DNA of 55,675 nt, from the NCBI RefSeq assembly GCF_000374345.1, contig NZ_KB893993.1, positions 1 to 55,675 of the forward strand, given 5' to 3'. Below, piece after piece: positions 17,032 to 24,368 of the stretch (within the stretch, counting starts at the first letter, position 1; the number at the start of each line of letters is the position of its first letter). Under the pieces are notes generated by a model that was not told where the DNA came from, did no database searches, and was given only the letters and a program-made list of their open reading frames with translations. The position numbers and the translations under genes were made by a program. The stretch is from Heyndrickxia acidiproducens DSM 23148 (GTDB taxonomy: Bacteria; Bacillota; Bacilli; Bacillales; Bacillaceae_C).

Positions 17032-17350
17032 CCCATATGAACGCCAATCCCCCAGCTATTTTTCTCCAAGATGGCTTTCATCCCCCAAATGAACGCCGTT
17101 TCCCCTGCCATTTCTCCTCAACATGGCTTTCATCCCCTTATGAAAACCCACGCCAACAAAATTTCCAATCATACGGTCGTTCATTTCTCTTATGAAAGCC
17201 TTATCATGATGCAAAAGCCCGCAAACTGGCTTTCATCAAACCGATGAAACCATTATGAAAAGCAAAAACTTGCCCACTAACTTTTATCACCCCGTCTCGG
17301 AACACCATCACCCTAAAAAATACACAAAATCCCCATTGCATTTATGTTCC

Positions 17351-17377
17351 ATCTGTTATACATTATATATAACAGAT
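17351..17377. promoter_or_regulatory. Inverted repeat operator of the GntR-family gene
   Basis: ATCTGTTATA / TATAACAGAT, perfect ten-base arms with a seven-base spacer. It overlaps the likely -10 region downstream of a TTGCAT -35 candidate (17336-17341) and lies 27 bases before the regulator start. This is consistent with autorepression. Confidence 0.65.
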
Positions 17378-17403
17378 GACATAATAAAAAAGAGAGGATC
17401 TAC

Positions 17404-17784
17404 ATGTTCATTACCATCGATCTGGAATCCGACATTCCGATCTACCAGCAGTTGCGCAACAGCATTGTTGAAGGAATCGCGGCGAAACAGCTGGCGCCGG
17501 GGGATCCGCTGCCTTCTGTAAGGGCGATGGCCTCCGATTTGGGCGTCAATATGCACACGGTTAATAAGGCCTATCAAATCCTGAAGCAGGAAGGTTTCAT
17601 CCTGATCCACCGCCAAAAAGGTGTCGTCATCCAGCCCGGCGCACTTCCGCGGGCGGATGAAGCTTACAGGAAAGACCTGAATAACCGGTTGCGGCCGCTC
17701 ATCAGCGAGGCGATCTGCCGCGGACTCAATGAAAAAGAATTTCTCAGCATTTGCAAGCAGCTTTATGAAGATATCCAAAAGTAA
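17404..17784 (+). CDS. GntR-family transcriptional regulator, YtrA subfamily
   Basis: DNA-binding regulator of 126 residues. The N-terminal GntR winged helix-turn-helix runs to about residue 75, with PIYQQLRNSIVEGI, LPSVRAMASDLGVN and TVNKAYQILKQEGF. A short alpha-helical tail of about 50 residues replaces a large effector domain, the size typical of the YtrA subfamily. The ATG follows AGAGAGGATC. It is paired with the membrane protein gene 14 bases downstream, probably its regulatory target, and has a perfect inverted repeat in its own promoter. Confidence 0.88.
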   Translation: MFITIDLESDIPIYQQLRNSIVEGIAAKQLAPGDPLPSVRAMASDLGVNMHTVNKAYQILKQEGFILIHRQKGVVIQPGALPRADEAYRKDLNNRLRPLISEAICRGLNEKEFLSICKQLYEDIQK

Positions 17785-17798
17785 AGGCGGGAAGTAAA

Positions 17799-18887
17799 AT
17801 GGAAAGTGCAATATTACTCATTATTTTCGGGCTCGTTGCCGGAATCATGGCCGTCACTCCCTATATTACACGAAAAACAGAAAGCTTCGGAGTCACCATT
17901 CCCGAGCAGGAATACACAGATCCGGCGCTGAAAAAACTCCGGAAACAGTACGCGGCGGCCTCCATCATTCTCAGTATGCTCATCATCGCGGCCATTCTGA
18001 TTCTTGTCCAGACAGCCCAGATGCCGGAAACAGGCTTCGGCCTTGCTGTAATCGCCTATATCATCATTGAATTTTTCGTCTATCTGTACTTCCACAAAAA
18101 AATGAAAACATTAAAAACGGAGCGAAACTGGACGTCCGTGAAAAAACAAACGATCATAATCGATCCGAAATTCCGCCAGCAAAAGCTCACCGTCTCCAAC
18201 GCCTGGTTCATTTTTCATGCGGTGATTGTGGCAGGCACTTTCGCAATGACCTATATCTTTTACGACCGTATCCCGGACCGGATCGCGATGCACTACACAT
18301 TCGGCGGTACCCCGACGGATTGGAAAGATAAGTCATACCGAACCGTTTTTGAAATCCCGGCAGTCCAGCTCGTGGTGCTCGCCTTGTTTATCTGGATCAA
18401 CACGATGATCGAAAAAAGCAAACAGCAACTGAATGCGGCCAACCCGGAAAAATCCCTTGAGCAAAATATCCGCTTCCGGCGCAGATGGTCGTCCTTTACC
18501 GTGATAGCAGGGTTTATTCTCATATTCATATTTTTCGCGGTCCAGCTTTCGTTTATTATCCCGCTTCCCGTTACTTTCCTCCTCTACGGGAGTATTGGGG
18601 CAGTGCTTTTGATCGTTGCCGGTGCCATGTTCTTATCCGTTACGACCGGGCAGGGCGGCAGCCGCATCCGTACGGGTTCAGGGCCGGCGCAAAACGGGAT
18701 CCATTATGATGATGACCAATATTGGAAACTCGGCGTCTTTTATTATAATAAAAATGACCCGTCCATATGGATTGAAAAAAGATTTGGGAGCGGCTGGACG
18801 ATGAATTTCGCGCATCCGCTCGGCTGGACCATCCTTATCCTGATTCTGGTCATCCCGATTCTTCTGACGATCTTCTTCTCCAAGTAA
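17799..18887 (+). CDS. DUF1648/DUF5808 membrane protein
   Basis: Polytopic membrane protein of 362 residues. A DUF1648 segment (about residues 150-180) with RIPDRIAMHYTFGGTPTDW is preceded and followed by hydrophobic helices. The C-terminal region (about 300-345) with YWKLGVFYYNKNDPSIWIEK matches the DUF5808 pattern. DUF1648 proteins include SdpI-like immunity and signalling proteins and are often encoded next to YtrA-type GntR regulators, as here. The start follows GGCGGGAAG. The biochemical role is unknown; an envelope-stress or export-related role is only inferred. Confidence 0.8.
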   Translation: MESAILLIIFGLVAGIMAVTPYITRKTESFGVTIPEQEYTDPALKKLRKQYAAASIILSMLIIAAILILVQTAQMPETGFGLAVIAYIIIEFFVYLYFHKKMKTLKTERNWTSVKKQTIIIDPKFRQQKLTVSNAWFIFHAVIVAGTFAMTYIFYDRIPDRIAMHYTFGGTPTDWKDKSYRTVFEIPAVQLVVLALFIWINTMIEKSKQQLNAANPEKSLEQNIRFRRRWSSFTVIAGFILIFIFFAVQLSFIIPLPVTFLLYGSIGAVLLIVAGAMFLSVTTGQGGSRIRTGSGPAQNGIHYDDDQYWKLGVFYYNKNDPSIWIEKRFGSGWTMNFAHPLGWTILILILVIPILLTIFFSK

Positions 18888-18965
18888 GTACAGCTCTCGC
18901 GGACGAACCGGAAAGGCAAACCCGGTTCACATCCCTATGCTGCCACTCGCCAAACACTGGTTTCA

Positions 18966-19008
18966 AAAAAAACGCCGGCCTCCACATGCGGAGCACCGGC
19001 TTTTTTTC
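18966..19008. terminator. Bidirectional terminator
   Basis: Stem GCCGG-CTCC / GGAG-CCGGC flanked by an A run on the left and a T run on the right. It serves both the DUF1648 gene and the convergent hxlR-type gene. Confidence 0.8.
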
Positions 19009-19023
19009 TGTATTGAAAAATCC

Positions 19024-19341
19024 TTAATCCAATGTAACCCAATGGTCCGCCCAGTTTTGGACTTCATCAAGGACGGGGGTGATGGCCTCGCCTTTTTGGG
19101 TCAAATGGTATTCAATCCGAACAGGGCTTTCGGGATAAACTTCGCGGATGAGAATGCCTTGCTCTTCCAGTTCTTTCAATCTGTCCGAAAGCACCTTTTG
19201 GCTAATATGCGGGATCTGGTCGGCGATTTCATTGAACCGCATCGGACCATGGGACAAGACGCGAATAATCACACCGACCCAACGCTTCCCCAGCAACTGA
19301 AATGCCCGTTCAAATCGTGGGCATAAACTTGAGTTTTCCAT
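19024..19341 (-). CDS. HxlR-family winged-helix regulator
   Basis: Regulator of 105 residues with the HxlR layout: an N-terminal cysteine (residue 7) in CPRFERAFQLLGKRWVGVII, a winged helix with MRFNEIADQIPHISQKVLSDRL, and a wing segment PVRIEYHLTQKG. Family members such as YodB and HypR sense thiol or quinone stress through this cysteine. The target is not clear. Divergent DNA holds two small ORFs rather than the usual reductase. An inverted repeat of the expected type lies about 95 bases upstream of its start. Confidence 0.9.
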   Translation of the reverse strand: MENSSLCPRFERAFQLLGKRWVGVIIRVLSHGPMRFNEIADQIPHISQKVLSDRLKELEEQGILIREVYPESPVRIEYHLTQKGEAITPVLDEVQNWADHWVTLD

Positions 19342-19434
19342 AGATTAAACGCACCTTTCTATCAGTTCCCGCCCAACCGGGATGATACCATTGCTCTAAT
19401 CATTCTTCTCATTTATATTATACACGAAAAACAA

Positions 19435-19451
19435 ACTTACTAAAAGTAAGC
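19435..19451. promoter_or_regulatory. Putative HxlR operator
   Basis: CTTAC - TAAAA - GTAAG inverted repeat between the hxlR-type gene and the divergent small ORFs. On the minus strand a TATAAT lies between it and the regulator gene. The arrangement resembles known YodB-type sites. Confidence 0.55.
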
Positions 19452-19543
19452 AAGTATCAAAAAATATTGTAAAAATTTTCTCTCAATAGCGTTTCAATTT
19501 GGTTTTTTGATGTAAAATAAAGAAGAGGGGAAAAGGCGCGTTT

Positions 19544-19714
19544 GTGAAAATTTTTTTCTTTACACGGCTCTTGATGCAGGCAAGACCAATATGCAAATCC
19601 AAAAAAAGGCCCGTTTCACATCTTAATTTAAAATTTCTGTCCCTGCTTCTTAAAACATTTGTAATGGTTTTATCATGTTCCTTTGTTATGTTAGTAAACA
19701 TGTCATTTTACTAA
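19544..19714 (+). CDS. Putative 56-residue membrane peptide
   Basis: Not recognised. A GTG start lies seven bases after AAAAGG. The first half is basic (ARPICKSKKRP). The second half is hydrophobic (FLSLLLKTFVMVLSCSFVML), so a single membrane-spanning peptide is plausible. A weak TAAAAT box lies at 19513. Its stop codon overlaps the ribosome binding site of the next small ORF, which suggests translational coupling. It is divergent from the HxlR regulator. No family is known to me; it could be chance coding. Confidence 0.3.
   Translation: MKIFFFTRLLMQARPICKSKKRPVSHLNLKFLSLLLKTFVMVLSCSFVMLVNMSFY
19691..19714. promoter_or_regulatory. Inverted repeat overlapping the small-ORF ribosome binding site
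   Basis: Perfect eight-base arms TTAGTAAA / TTTACTAA with an eight-base spacer. The right arm runs into AAAGGAGA. Confidence 0.5.
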
Positions 19715-19728
19715 AGGAGATTGAAAAG

Positions 19729-19833
19729 ATGAAAAGATTAAAAGCCATTATTTGTTTTCTTCGCAGATACCATAAATTCGACTACTATACGGGCAGGTGC
19801 ATCACGTGCGGAAAGAAAAAAAGAAACCGGTAA
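19729..19833 (+). CDS. Putative 34-residue CxxC small protein
   Basis: Not recognised. The ATG at 19729 lies eight bases after the strong ribosome binding site AAAGGAGA. The product is very basic, with a C-terminal TGRCITCGKKKRNR resembling half of a zinc-ribbon knuckle, plus one earlier cysteine. An inverted repeat TTAGTAAA / TTTACTAA (19691-19714) overlaps the ribosome binding site and could act as an operator or an RBS-masking hairpin. The regulator encoded just upstream makes HxlR control possible. Confidence 0.45.
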   Translation: MKRLKAIICFLRRYHKFDYYTGRCITCGKKKRNR

Positions 19834-20011
19834 ATCCTGTTCGCCTATCTTCAAAACTGCCGTATCACAGCCACCCGCATTTTTCCGCTACCGACTCCAG
19901 TCGCCTCTGCGAACGGGAGAATCGGCAAGCCCGCAAAACGACCAGCCAATACCATAGCAGAGAAATCCGGCGAGACTGGCCTTTTCGCGCCTGTCCCCCT
20001 GCTGTTTCTTT

Positions 20012-20041
20012 TTGACAAAACCCCTGTAAATGTCAGACAAT
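20012..20041 (+). promoter_or_regulatory. Promoter candidate for the DedA-PAP2 gene
   Basis: Consensus TTGACA (20012-20017), 18-base spacer, GACAAT (20036-20041), 76 bases before the gene. Confidence 0.55.
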
Positions 20042-20116
20042 GATGATAGAAAAATTGAACCTTTTACAGCCAACATCAGTCGTTTCAGTGAAGGTGTTTG
20101 AAAGAAGGATATACGG

Positions 20117-21394
20117 ATGGAGTCAATCACCACTTATGTGGATCAATATGGATATATTGTGCTGCTTTTGGCGCTACTGCTCGAAATGATCGCGATCCCG
20201 GTCCCGGGGGAAGTACTAATGAGCTACACCGGTTATATGGTGCACCAGGGTCAGCTGAACTGGATCTTCAGCATAATCATTGCCTGGACGGGCACAACGA
20301 TCGGCATGACAACCGCTTTTTTTATTGGGCAGCGGCTCGGCGCCCCGTTTTTACATAAGCACGGCCACCTCATCCATCTGGGGCCGGAACAGCTCGAAAA
20401 AACATCGGGCTGGTTTAATAAATATGGGAATAAATTGCTGGTTGTCGCGTATTTTATACCAGGGGTCCGGCATATTACCGGCTATTTCTCGGGCATTACC
20501 AGGCTTCCATTCCGCACCTTTGCCAAGTTTGCCTATTCCGGCGCGTTTGTTTGGACAACCACCTTTATTTCACTCGGAAAGCTGCTCGGCCCGCAATGGG
20601 AAATATTCTACGACGCGGTCAAAAAATATTTAGTCATCGGCGGCATCATCATTGCCAGTGTTATCGTCGCCGTTTACATTTTCCGCAAGTACCGCAAACC
20701 GCTGCTGTGGGCAGCCATGGCCGTCATCCGGCGCATTTACCTGATTTTCCGCAGCAAGGTGCGCGCTGAGTTTGTCATTTTCGGAACGGCAACAGCCACA
20801 CTTTTAATGATTGTTTTGATGATTACGATGATCCAAAATCTGTTCAACGCGGAATTCAGCGATTTCAACGAAGTCACAACTTTAATTGTCTCGCTCGTAT
20901 TTAAACATGGCTGGACAAGCATCTTCAAAGGGATCCTGGCGCTCGGAACCCATCAGGCACTGCTCATCGTAATGGTATTGACGGCATGCTGGATCATTTG
21001 GAAGGGGGAAGACCGCACCCACGAATTTCTGATCCTCTTGATGGTCACGATCGGCGGTGAATTCTATCAAAATATTTTACATGCAGTCTTCCACCGCATG
21101 TCGGATGGGTCTGTGACAAGCTTTTCACATTTTGTGGCGGAATTTCCAAGCGACCAGGCCATTATGGTCCTGATCATTTATGGCTACTTCACATATCTGG
21201 TTGTCCGCCATGCCGAAGCGTTCTGGGTTCATACCTTTATGGATCTGCTTTTGCTGGCGGTGCTTTTGCTGGTCGCGGTCAGCCACATCCTGTTCGGCAT
21301 GGAAATCCCGAGCAACATCGCAGGCGGCTATGTTTTCGGCGGCGTCTGGCTCGGTTTAAATATTTTGCTGCTTGAGATCTTCCGTTTTATCTAA
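20117..21394 (+). CDS. DedA-family protein fused to a degenerate PAP2-like domain
   Basis: Membrane protein of 425 residues. Residues 1 to about 200 are a DedA/VTT domain with EMIAIPVPGEVLMSYTGY and FIPGVRHITGYFSGI, motifs linked to lipid or undecaprenyl-phosphate flipping. Residues about 215-425 have the hydrophobic layout of a PAP2 phosphatase. Its catalytic signatures look lost: FPSDQA where PSGH is expected, and SHILFGMEIPSN where SRxxxGxHxxxD is expected, so arginine, both histidines and aspartate are replaced. The second domain is probably non-catalytic, perhaps a lipid-binding partner. The ATG follows AAAGAAGGAT. A second DedA gene follows. Confidence 0.82.
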   Translation: MESITTYVDQYGYIVLLLALLLEMIAIPVPGEVLMSYTGYMVHQGQLNWIFSIIIAWTGTTIGMTTAFFIGQRLGAPFLHKHGHLIHLGPEQLEKTSGWFNKYGNKLLVVAYFIPGVRHITGYFSGITRLPFRTFAKFAYSGAFVWTTTFISLGKLLGPQWEIFYDAVKKYLVIGGIIIASVIVAVYIFRKYRKPLLWAAMAVIRRIYLIFRSKVRAEFVIFGTATATLLMIVLMITMIQNLFNAEFSDFNEVTTLIVSLVFKHGWTSIFKGILALGTHQALLIVMVLTACWIIWKGEDRTHEFLILLMVTIGGEFYQNILHAVFHRMSDGSVTSFSHFVAEFPSDQAIMVLIIYGYFTYLVVRHAEAFWVHTFMDLLLLAVLLLVAVSHILFGMEIPSNIAGGYVFGGVWLGLNILLLEIFRFI

Positions 21395-21533
21395 AAAGTG
21401 GAGTATGATAGAGAAGAGTTTGATGGATAATCAAGTGCCGGCTCGAACAACGGACAATCGGGCTTTTCTTTATTTTGGAAAATCCGGCTTCCGCTATGTC
21501 CGGACGGCATTTCTAACAACATGGAGGGTCATT

Positions 21534-22133
21534 ATGTTCTCGGATTTTGTAATGCAACTATTGACAACACTTCGGGATTTAGGCTATTTGGGCATTGCAC
21601 TCGGCCTGGCGATTGAAATTATTCCAAGTGAAATTGTTCTCGCCTATGCCGGTTTTTTAATCTCACAAGGCGAAATCAACTATTACGGCGCCATTATCTC
21701 CGGCACAGCCGGCATTCTCATCGCCCAGCTGATCATCTACTGGATCGGAGCATACGGCGGCCGCCCGTTCCTGCTGAAATACGGGAAATACATGCTGATT
21801 CACGAACGCCATATTGACTTGGCAGAACAATGGTTCAATAAATACGGAGCCGGCGTCATTTTCACCGGGCGCTTCATCCCGGTCATCCGCCAGGCGATCT
21901 CAATCCCGGCCGGCATCGCAAAAATGTCGTATTCTAAATTTATCTTTTACACACTGCTCGCCACCATTCCGTGGTCGGTACTGTTTATTTTCCTTGGTGA
22001 ACGCCTCGCCTCAAACTGGGCGCAGATCGACGAAGTGGCGGCACCGTATGTCAAACCGATCACCATTGCCGCAGTCATCATCATTGCAATCTATATCGCG
22101 TTATCGTTGTACCGTAAGAAAAACAGAGCTTAA
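21534..22133 (+). CDS. DedA-family membrane protein
   Basis: VTT/SNARE-associated protein of 199 residues, similar in size to B. subtilis YngC and YkoX. DedA motifs EIIPSEIVLAYAGF and FTGRFIPVIRQAISIPAG are present, with four to five hydrophobic segments and a basic C-terminus. Members translocate polyprenyl-phosphate or phospholipid across the membrane. The ATG at 21534 is chosen because GGAGGG precedes it; the longer ORF beginning at 21372 overlaps the previous gene and has no family-like residues. A terminator follows. Two adjacent DedA paralogues suggest a shared lipid-carrier role. Confidence 0.9.
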   Translation: MFSDFVMQLLTTLRDLGYLGIALGLAIEIIPSEIVLAYAGFLISQGEINYYGAIISGTAGILIAQLIIYWIGAYGGRPFLLKYGKYMLIHERHIDLAEQWFNKYGAGVIFTGRFIPVIRQAISIPAGIAKMSYSKFIFYTLLATIPWSVLFIFLGERLASNWAQIDEVAAPYVKPITIAAVIIIAIYIALSLYRKKNRA

Positions 22134-22157
22134 AAAGGGGCCGGGCGCCCTTTTTTA
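22132..22157 (+). terminator. Terminator after the DedA gene
   Basis: AAAAGGGGC / GCCCTTTT stem with a short loop and a T run. Confidence 0.8.
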
Positions 22158-22385
22158 TTTTGCAAAAAAATCCGCCCGCTCACGGCGGACGGCAAAAGGG
22201 GGGTCAGTACAATGAAAAAAGTCAGGCTATTCATCATGCAGCTTGCTTAACCATTAATGATAGTATACAGAGAGACTTTTAAAATTGAATGAACCTTAAG
22301 TATTAGATTCTTGAAAAAGATTGCCTTTGAAGAGCAATTTTACATCACCTTAACGGGCCAAATGGCAATTTCTTATTTTTATGAT

Positions 22386-22418
22386 AGAAAAAAATACCGC
22401 CTCAATCAAAAGGCGGTA
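22386..22418 (-). terminator. Terminator-like hairpin on the minus strand
   Basis: TACCGCCT / AGGCGGTA stem followed on the minus strand by seven Ts. No minus-strand gene that needs it is recognised. Confidence 0.4.
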
Positions 22419-22440
22419 AAGATAAAAAGGGGGTTTAGTC

Positions 22441-22548
22441 ATGAAAAAATCAAAGCCAAACAGCTGGGATCAGCGCAATTCAAGCGGGTGCCGGGTCTTG
22501 CTTGCAACTCATCCCTTTACAAGACCAACTATACGCACGTATTATTAA
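22441..22548 (+). CDS. Doubtful 35-residue small ORF
   Basis: Not recognised. The ATG lies about ten bases after AAAAAGGGGG. The product is hydrophilic with no membrane segment. It sits in the 620-base interval between the DedA and LCP genes. That interval also holds a 12-codon ORF (MKKVRLFIMQLA, starting near 22212) behind AAAAGGGGGG, and otherwise nothing I can name. Either may be a chance reading frame. Confidence 0.2.
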   Translation: MKKSKPNSWDQRNSSGCRVLLATHPFTRPTIRTYY

Positions 22549-22754
22549 AAATTGTTTAACGGTATATAAAGCTTACGTAAATTTTCCATAACCATTTCAT
22601 TTCAAAGATATCCATCCTTTTTCAAAATATCCAATTTTATTAAAAATCGACAACAATATACACAAAAAACAAATTTCCAGCAAAATTTGTCGTGACAAAA
22701 TCCCACTTTTAGTGAATAATAATGAGAAAAGACTATTAAAACAAGAGGGATTCT

Positions 22755-23696
22755 ATGGACTCAAGAATAACAAATAAAAAGAAGAAACGAAAAAGGATTC
22801 GCTGGCGCCGGATTTTTCTCCTGCTCTTTTTATTGCTGGTTGTTTTCGGAGCGGTTTATACGGCTTATCAATACTACGCAGGTGTCCGCCAAACGAAAAA
22901 AGGTGATGCGCTCAATATGGATGATGTCGCATTCAACGGAAAAAAAGACGCAAACGGCCGCACCAATATTTTGCTGCTCGGCATCGATACCCGCGGCGAA
23001 GAAAAGTCAAGGACAGATACCATCATGGTTGCCCAATATGATCCCGAAACCAATAAGGTCAAACTTGTCTCATTGATGCGGGATATGTATGTCGCAATTC
23101 CAGGCTACCAAAATTACAAGATCAATACCGCATACTTTCTCGGCGGCCCTGAACTGCTCAGAAAAACCATAAAAACCAATTTCAATATCGATATTCAATA
23201 TTATGCCATTGTTGATTTCAAAGGCTTTGTCAAAATTGTTGACACCCTTGCACCGGAAGGCATTGAAATGAATGTCGAACACCAAATGTCAAAAAACATC
23301 GGTATGACACTCTACCCGGGCAAACAATTGATGCACGGAAAAGAACTGCTTGCATACGCCCGCTTTAGAAAAGACGCACAAGGCGACTTCGGACGCGTTG
23401 CCCGCCAGCAAAAAGTACTCAAAGCCCTGCAACAAGAAGTCTTCAGCGTAAACGGCATCGCCAAAGCGCCGAAACTCTTAGGCACGATCCAGCCGTATAT
23501 CTCCACCAACATGAGCAAAATGAACATGCTCGGCTTGGTGAAAGACGTCATCGTTGGCTCCGATCTGCAAGTCAAAACCTTAACCGTCCCAATATCCGGC
23601 ACATACTCCGACGGCTACTACCCGCAAGCCGGCGCCGTACTGGATATCGATAAAACCAAAAACACAGAAGCCATCGAAACATTCCTGAATGAATAA
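22755..23696 (+). CDS. LytR-CpsA-Psr (LCP) family protein
   Basis: Membrane-anchored phosphotransferase of 313 residues that attaches teichoic acids or other polymers from undecaprenyl carriers to peptidoglycan. A basic N-terminus and one membrane helix (about residues 24-43) precede an extracellular LCP domain. Conserved features are NILLLGIDTRG, RTDTIMVAQ, LVSLMRDMYVAIPG and the later arginine-rich ARFRKDAQGDFGRVARQQ. It is most like the TagU/YwtF group. It is monocistronic with its own terminator. Possible clients include the polysaccharide made from the 37-53 kb locus; this is inference. Confidence 0.9.
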   Translation: MDSRITNKKKKRKRIRWRRIFLLLFLLLVVFGAVYTAYQYYAGVRQTKKGDALNMDDVAFNGKKDANGRTNILLLGIDTRGEEKSRTDTIMVAQYDPETNKVKLVSLMRDMYVAIPGYQNYKINTAYFLGGPELLRKTIKTNFNIDIQYYAIVDFKGFVKIVDTLAPEGIEMNVEHQMSKNIGMTLYPGKQLMHGKELLAYARFRKDAQGDFGRVARQQKVLKALQQEVFSVNGIAKAPKLLGTIQPYISTNMSKMNMLGLVKDVIVGSDLQVKTLTVPISGTYSDGYYPQAGAVLDIDKTKNTEAIETFLNE

Positions 23697-23702
23697 AATA
23701 AC

Positions 23703-23733
23703 CACAGCTCCGGCCAACGCCGGAGCTGTTTTT
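23703..23733 (+). terminator. Terminator after the LCP gene
   Basis: Perfect stem ACAGCTCCGGC / GCCGGAGCTGT with a short loop and five Ts. Confidence 0.9.
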
Positions 23734-23773
23734 GGATTGATGAAAGACATCTTGGGGAGAAACTTCGGGGGAG

Positions 23774-24268
23774 ATGGGGTTCATGAGGGGGGTGAAAGCT
23801 GTTATGGAAAGAAATTGCGGGTGAAATGGCGTTCATAAGGGGATGAAAGCCATTATGAAGGAAAAAAGCGGTTGAAGTAGCTTTCATCTGTAAAAAAGAT
23901 CCAAATGAAAGCCAAATTAATCAAAAACTTAGGGTAACTTGTCTTTTATCTGTCAATTATCCCCAAATGAACGCCATCCCGTTTAAAAGTTTCAACAAAA
24001 ATGCTGTTCATAAGGGGGATGAAAGCCATCGTGAAGGAAAAACGCGGGTCAAAAGGCGTTCATCTGTAAAAAAGATCCAAATGAAAGCCAATTTAATCAA
24101 AAACTTAGGGTAATTTGGTCTTTCACTTGTCAATTACCCCAAATGACCGCCCGTAAAGTAGTAAAACATGCCAGCACGGTCGTTCATAAGGGGGATGACC
24201 GCCCGTGAAGTAGTAAATCACGCCGGCGCAGTCTTTCATTTGTAAAATAAATCCAAATAAAGCCCAAC
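23774..24268. repeat. Palindromic repeat array B (about 9 half-site cores), inverted relative to array A
   Basis: A tandem series of ATGAAnGCC ... GGCnTTCAT units with linkers AAGGGGG and CTGTAAAAAAGATCCAA. The latter is the reverse complement of array A's TTTGG-T8-ACAG linker type, so the two arrays face opposite ways. A block of about 180 bases repeats twice here (for example the linker plus AATCAAAAACTTAGGGTAA). Later units carry ATGACCGCCCG variants. No coding potential of note. Confidence 0.85.
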
Positions 24269-24368
24269 CCAACCCAACCCCACTCAAATTTGCAATCCAT
24301 AGCTCGATGACCGCTACCCTTTAACGCCGCGCACTTCACGAGTAATATTGAAAAAACCCACACCCCAT

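Larger units (their letters stand above)
16301..17253. repeat. Palindromic repeat array A (about 17 units)
   Basis: A 950-base non-coding stretch made of tandem units of about 45-60 bases. Each unit opens with ATGAAnGnC and closes with its near-complement, G(G/T)nnTTCAT. Units are joined by short linkers: C-rich CCCCCTT-like, or T-rich TTTGGTTTTTTTTAACAG. The half-sites vary mainly between ATGAACGCC, ATGAAAGCC and ATGAACGACC, and often covary with the partner half. One perfect pair is ATGAACGCCATTC (16861-16873) with GAATGGCGTTCAT (16893-16905). I see no ORF of note. It is not CRISPR because there is no constant repeat with unique spacers. The related array B is near 23.8 kb. Confidence 0.85.

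Noticed and set aside
16301..17253. CRISPR array
   Set aside because: Units are palindromic with variable half-sites and short shared linkers; there is no constant direct repeat with unique spacers and no cas gene.
21372..21533. 54-residue extension of the second DedA protein
   Set aside because: It overlaps the previous gene and lacks family-like residues; GGAGGG precedes the ATG at 21534.
22311..22559. 82-residue plus-strand ORF before the LCP gene
   Set aside because: No ribosome binding site, runs through a terminator-like hairpin and has low-complexity composition; the smaller ATG at 22441 has better signals.
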